Source: Clostridia bacterium
GTDB taxonomy: Bacteria > Bacillota > Clostridia > TANB77 > CAG-465
DNA length: 64,000 bases
Direction of reading: 5' to 3'
NCBI GenBank assembly: GCA_029256705.1
Contig: JAQSXK010000004.1
Location: 51,445 to 115,444, forward strand
Made by a program: the position numbers and the translations under genes. Numbering within the stretch: position 1 is the first letter of the stretch; every line of letters starts with the position of its first letter. The notes under the pieces are model-generated. The model was not told where the DNA came from, searched no databases, and worked only from the letters and a program-made list of their open reading frames with translations. Positions 61,270 through 64,000 of the stretch are shown in pieces.

Positions 61270-63717
61270 ATGGACGAAAATTTTTTAGACACACAACATA
61301 TAGTGCCAGTAAACATAGAGAGTGAAATGAAAAAATCATATATCGACTATGCAATGAGCGTTATTGTAGCACGTGCACTTCCGGATGTAAGAGATGGTTT
61401 AAAACCTGTTCACAGAAGAATATTATATGTAATGAGTGAACTTGCATTATGGCCAGAAAAAGCATATAGAAAATGTGCTAGTATTGTCGGAGATGTTATG
61501 GGTAACTATCATCCTCATGGTGACGCTGCAATATATGATGCTTTAGTTCGTTTATCTCAAGATTTTTCTCTTAGATATCCGCTTGTTAATGGTCATGGTA
61601 ACTTTGGATCTGTAGATAATGATCCACCTGCTGCTATGAGGTATACAGAAGCAAAACTACATAAGATAGCATTAGAAATGCTTACAGATATAGATAAAAA
61701 TACAGTAAATTTTACACCAAACTATGATGAAAGACTAAATGAGCCAAGCGTACTTCCTGCTAGATTACCTAATTTATTAATTAACGGTGCATATGGTATA
61801 GCTGTTGGTATGGCATGTAATATACCACCACACAATATAACTGAAGTAATCAATGGGACATGCGCAATGATAGATAATCCAGATATAACAGATGAAGAAT
61901 TAATTGAATATATTTCTGGACCAGATTTTCCAACAGGTGGAATAATAGTTGGTAGAGATGGTATTAAAGATGGATATTTAACTGGTAGAGGTAAAGTTTG
62001 TTTAAGGGCAAAAGCTGAAATTGAAGAAGATGAAAAAGGAAGATTCAAAATAATTGTACATGAAATTCCTTACCAAGTAAATAAAGCTGCTTTAATTGAA
62101 AATATAGCAAAACTTGTACAACTTAAAACAATAGAGGGGATATCTGACTTAAGAGACGAATCAGATAGAGAAGGTCTTAGAATTGTTATAGAACTTAAGA
62201 GAGATGCAAATCCAAATGTTGTTCTTAATTTGCTATATAAACATACACAACTTCAAACAACTGTTAGTATGTTAATGCTTGCATTAGTGGATAACGAGCC
62301 AAAAGTATTAAGATTAAGTGAAATATTGAAATATTATATAAAACATAGAAAAGAAATAATTATAAGAAGAACACAATTTGATCTTGAAAAAGCATTAGCG
62401 AGACTACATATATTAGAAGGACTTAGAATAGCTTTAGATCATATAGATGAAATAATAGCTTTAATACGTGCTTCATATAATGATGCACAAGAAAGACTTA
62501 TGGAAAAGTTTGGTTTATCTGATATTCAAGCAACGGCGATACTTGAAATGAAACTTAGAACACTTCAAGGTCTTCAAAGAGAAAAAATAGAAGACGAGTA
62601 CAACAGTTTAGTTGAATTAGTTGCTCATTTAAGAGACATTTTAGCAAATATGCAATTAGTTATGCAAATAATAAAAACAGAATTATTAGAAATAAAAGCT
62701 TCATATGGTGATGAAAGAAAAACTTCTATTATTCACGGTGAGGGAGATATAAACATTGAAAGCTTAATTAAAGAAGAAACAAATGTTGTAACTATGACTC
62801 ATCTTGGATATATAAAAAGAATTGCAGTAGATAGCTATAGAAGTCAAAAGCGTGGTGGTAAGGGTCTTACTGCTATGAATACAAGAGATGAAGACTTTGT
62901 TGAAAATCTATTTGTTACTTCAACTCATAATTATATCATGTTCTTTACAAGTACAGGTAGAGCGTTTAGATTAAAATGTTATGAACTTCCTGAATCAAGT
63001 AGAGTTGCAAAAGGAACAGCAATAGTTAATTTACTTCAACTTGCGCAAGGTGAAAAAATAGCTGCTGTAATTCCAGTAGAATCTTATGAAGGTGAACAAT
63101 ACGTGTTGATGGCTACTAGAAATGGATTAATTAAGAAAACTAAGCTTGATGAGTATAATAATATAAGAAAATCTGGAATACAAGGAATAACTCTTAAAGA
63201 AGATGATGAGCTTATAGATGTTAGACTTACAGATGGTAAAAATGATGTTGTAATGGTAACTAGAAGTGGTTTATCAATAAGATTTGATGAAGACGATGTA
63301 AGAGCCGTTGGAAGAACATCAATGGGTGTTAAAGGAATCAATTTAGGTAAAGATGATAAAGTAGTTGGTATGGAACCAATAACTAGTGATAAGGGTTATA
63401 TTTTAGCTATTACTGAAAATGGTTTTGGTAAGAGAACTGAAATAGAAGAATACAGAAAACAAACTAGAGCTGGTAAGGGTGTATTAACGTATAAAACTAC
63501 AAATAAAACAGGACATATTATTGGCGTAAAAATAGTTAATGATTTAGATGATATTATGATAATAACAGATACTGGAATTATCATAAGAATCAATGTAGAA
63601 GATATAAGTATACTAGGCAGAAATACTCAAGGTGTAACTCTTATGAGAACTTCAGAAGGTGGAAAAGTAATTTGTATTGCAAAACTTCCAAAAGATGAAG
63701 AAGGAAATGAAGAGTAA
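61270..63717 (+). CDS. gyrA: DNA gyrase subunit A
   Basis: 815 residues. [20 protein letters not shown] near 22 and [20 protein letters not shown] near 108-127 with the catalytic Tyr; the quinolone-resistance region reads [15 protein letters not shown], with Ala where many species have Ser83. The C-terminal half has six beta-propeller blades with SQKRGGKG as the GyrA box, which separates it from ParC. Complete. gyrB is not in the window. Confidence 0.97.
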   Translation: MDENFLDTQHIVPVNIESEMKKSYIDYAMSVIVARALPDVRDGLKPVHRRILYVMSELALWPEKAYRKCASIVGDVMGNYHPHGDAAIYDALVRLSQDFSLRYPLVNGHGNFGSVDNDPPAAMRYTEAKLHKIALEMLTDIDKNTVNFTPNYDERLNEPSVLPARLPNLLINGAYGIAVGMACNIPPHNITEVINGTCAMIDNPDITDEELIEYISGPDFPTGGIIVGRDGIKDGYLTGRGKVCLRAKAEIEEDEKGRFKIIVHEIPYQVNKAALIENIAKLVQLKTIEGISDLRDESDREGLRIVIELKRDANPNVVLNLLYKHTQLQTTVSMLMLALVDNEPKVLRLSEILKYYIKHRKEIIIRRTQFDLEKALARLHILEGLRIALDHIDEIIALIRASYNDAQERLMEKFGLSDIQATAILEMKLRTLQGLQREKIEDEYNSLVELVAHLRDILANMQLVMQIIKTELLEIKASYGDERKTSIIHGEGDINIESLIKEETNVVTMTHLGYIKRIAVDSYRSQKRGGKGLTAMNTRDEDFVENLFVTSTHNYIMFFTSTGRAFRLKCYELPESSRVAKGTAIVNLLQLAQGEKIAAVIPVESYEGEQYVLMATRNGLIKKTKLDEYNNIRKSGIQGITLKEDDELIDVRLTDGKNDVVMVTRSGLSIRFDEDDVRAVGRTSMGVKGINLGKDDKVVGMEPITSDKGYILAITENGFGKRTEIEEYRKQTRAGKGVLTYKTTNKTGHIIGVKIVNDLDDIMIITDTGIIIRINVEDISILGRNTQGVTLMRTSEGGKVICIAKLPKDEEGNEE

Positions 63718-63740
63718 AGGGAGTAGTGAATAAACTAAAA

Positions 63741-63780
63741 TATAAAAGGGGATAATAGAAAATGTTATCTCCTTTTATAT
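63741..63780 (+). terminator. terminator of gyrA
   Basis: TATAAAAGG and ATAA pair with TTAT and CCTTTTATA. Confidence 0.75.
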
Positions 63781-63885
63781 TTCAATAATATTACATTAAC
63801 GAATATATAAATATAAGGAATAGCATTGACAAAATAATATATATATAATAAAATTATATATATATTATTTAACAAGGAGAAACAT

Positions 63886-64000
63886 ATGAAAAAAAGAGGA
63901 TTATCATTAATAGTTTTAATTGTAACAATAATAGTTGTAATTATAATTGCAAGTGCGGTAATAATTACCCTAGTGGATAACAATATATTAGATAGTTCTA
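63886..64000 (+). CDS. second pilin-like N-terminus, gene cut by the right edge
   Basis: 38 codons visible: MKKRGLSLIVLIVTII with a hydrophobic helix, then LVDNNILDSS, close to the start of the giant protein at 44207 (NNRILDKS). The same AAGGAGAAACAT stands before ATG. A TTGACA near 63826 with an AT-rich box about 17 bases on may be its promoter. The rest lies outside the window. Confidence 0.7.
   Translation, partial: MKKRGLSLIVLIVTIIVVIIIASAVIITLVDNNILDSS

Noticed and set aside
1-64000. CRISPR array
   Set aside because: No regularly spaced identical repeats of 20-40 bases and no cas genes; the only regular repeats are the 11-bp arm sites and the 594-bp coding repeat.

Overview
The window is strongly AT-rich chromosomal DNA from an endospore-forming member of the Firmicutes, most likely an uncultured Clostridia lineage. 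Evidence for this is the sporulation set yqfC-yqfD and ytfJ, a YaaT/RicT-type PSP1 protein, DnaD- and DnaC-like replication initiators, Ddh-type diaminopimelate dehydrogenase, AAGGAGG-type ribosome binding sites, and TTGACA/TATAAT promoters with 17-base spacing. The species cannot be named from the sequence.

Layout. 1-2.0 kb: an AgrC/AgrA-type sensor kinase (cut by the left edge) and a LytTR regulator. 2.1-6.8 kb: yqfC-yqfD-ybeY-dgkA, a DUF3298 protein, a DUF2953 protein and ytfJ. 6.9-8.3 kb: a small lysis-like group (two small membrane proteins, an 18-residue leader ORF, an M23/SH3 endolysin). 8.4-13.1 kb: a chemoreceptor, a phosphoribosyltransferase, a deoxyribosyltransferase-like protein, small membrane proteins and a probable 6S RNA. 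13.3-18.3 kb: accessory DNA with a DUF2975/XRE pair, two cassettes with matching flanks but unrelated ORFs, an orphan DUF4435 (TOPRIM-like) protein and a Shedu nuclease. 18.57-30.81 kb: a mobile element in the 3' end of tRNA-Pro(UGG), bounded by a 20-base direct repeat; it carries regulators, a DUF3987 replication protein, a tyrosine integrase and a four-gene operon (HEPN plus zinc ribbons, SMC-like ATPase, DUF4297-like nuclease, HerA ATPase) that looks like antiphage defence.

31-44 kb is housekeeping (acpS; metG-lepB-holB-ricT-ferredoxin; a bifunctional GT2/TagF teichoic-acid-type enzyme; valS). 44.2-49.4 kb encodes a 1,729-residue surface protein with a pilin-like N-terminus, chitobiase-type repeats and a 594-base tandem repeat; a second protein with the same N-terminus begins at 63,886. 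49.5-64 kb holds rlmD, three tRNAs, ddh, a reduced type IV secretion-like cluster (VirD4-like ATPase, VirB2-like, VirB6-like and PrgI-like proteins) leading into dnaD-dnaC, a membrane dipeptidase, a CmpB-family membrane protein, a DnaJ-like chaperone and gyrA.

The most unusual signal is spread across core genes. Three conserved genes (ybeY, ddh, membrane dipeptidase) are each split by one extra base, and in all three the break falls on an in-frame CGG codon; skipping its C restores the family reading frame with a GGN glycine codon. I found only six in-frame CGG codons in all predicted genes, so three of six lie at these breaks. This suggests programmed +1 frameshifting at CGG, although a systematic sequencing error must be excluded first.
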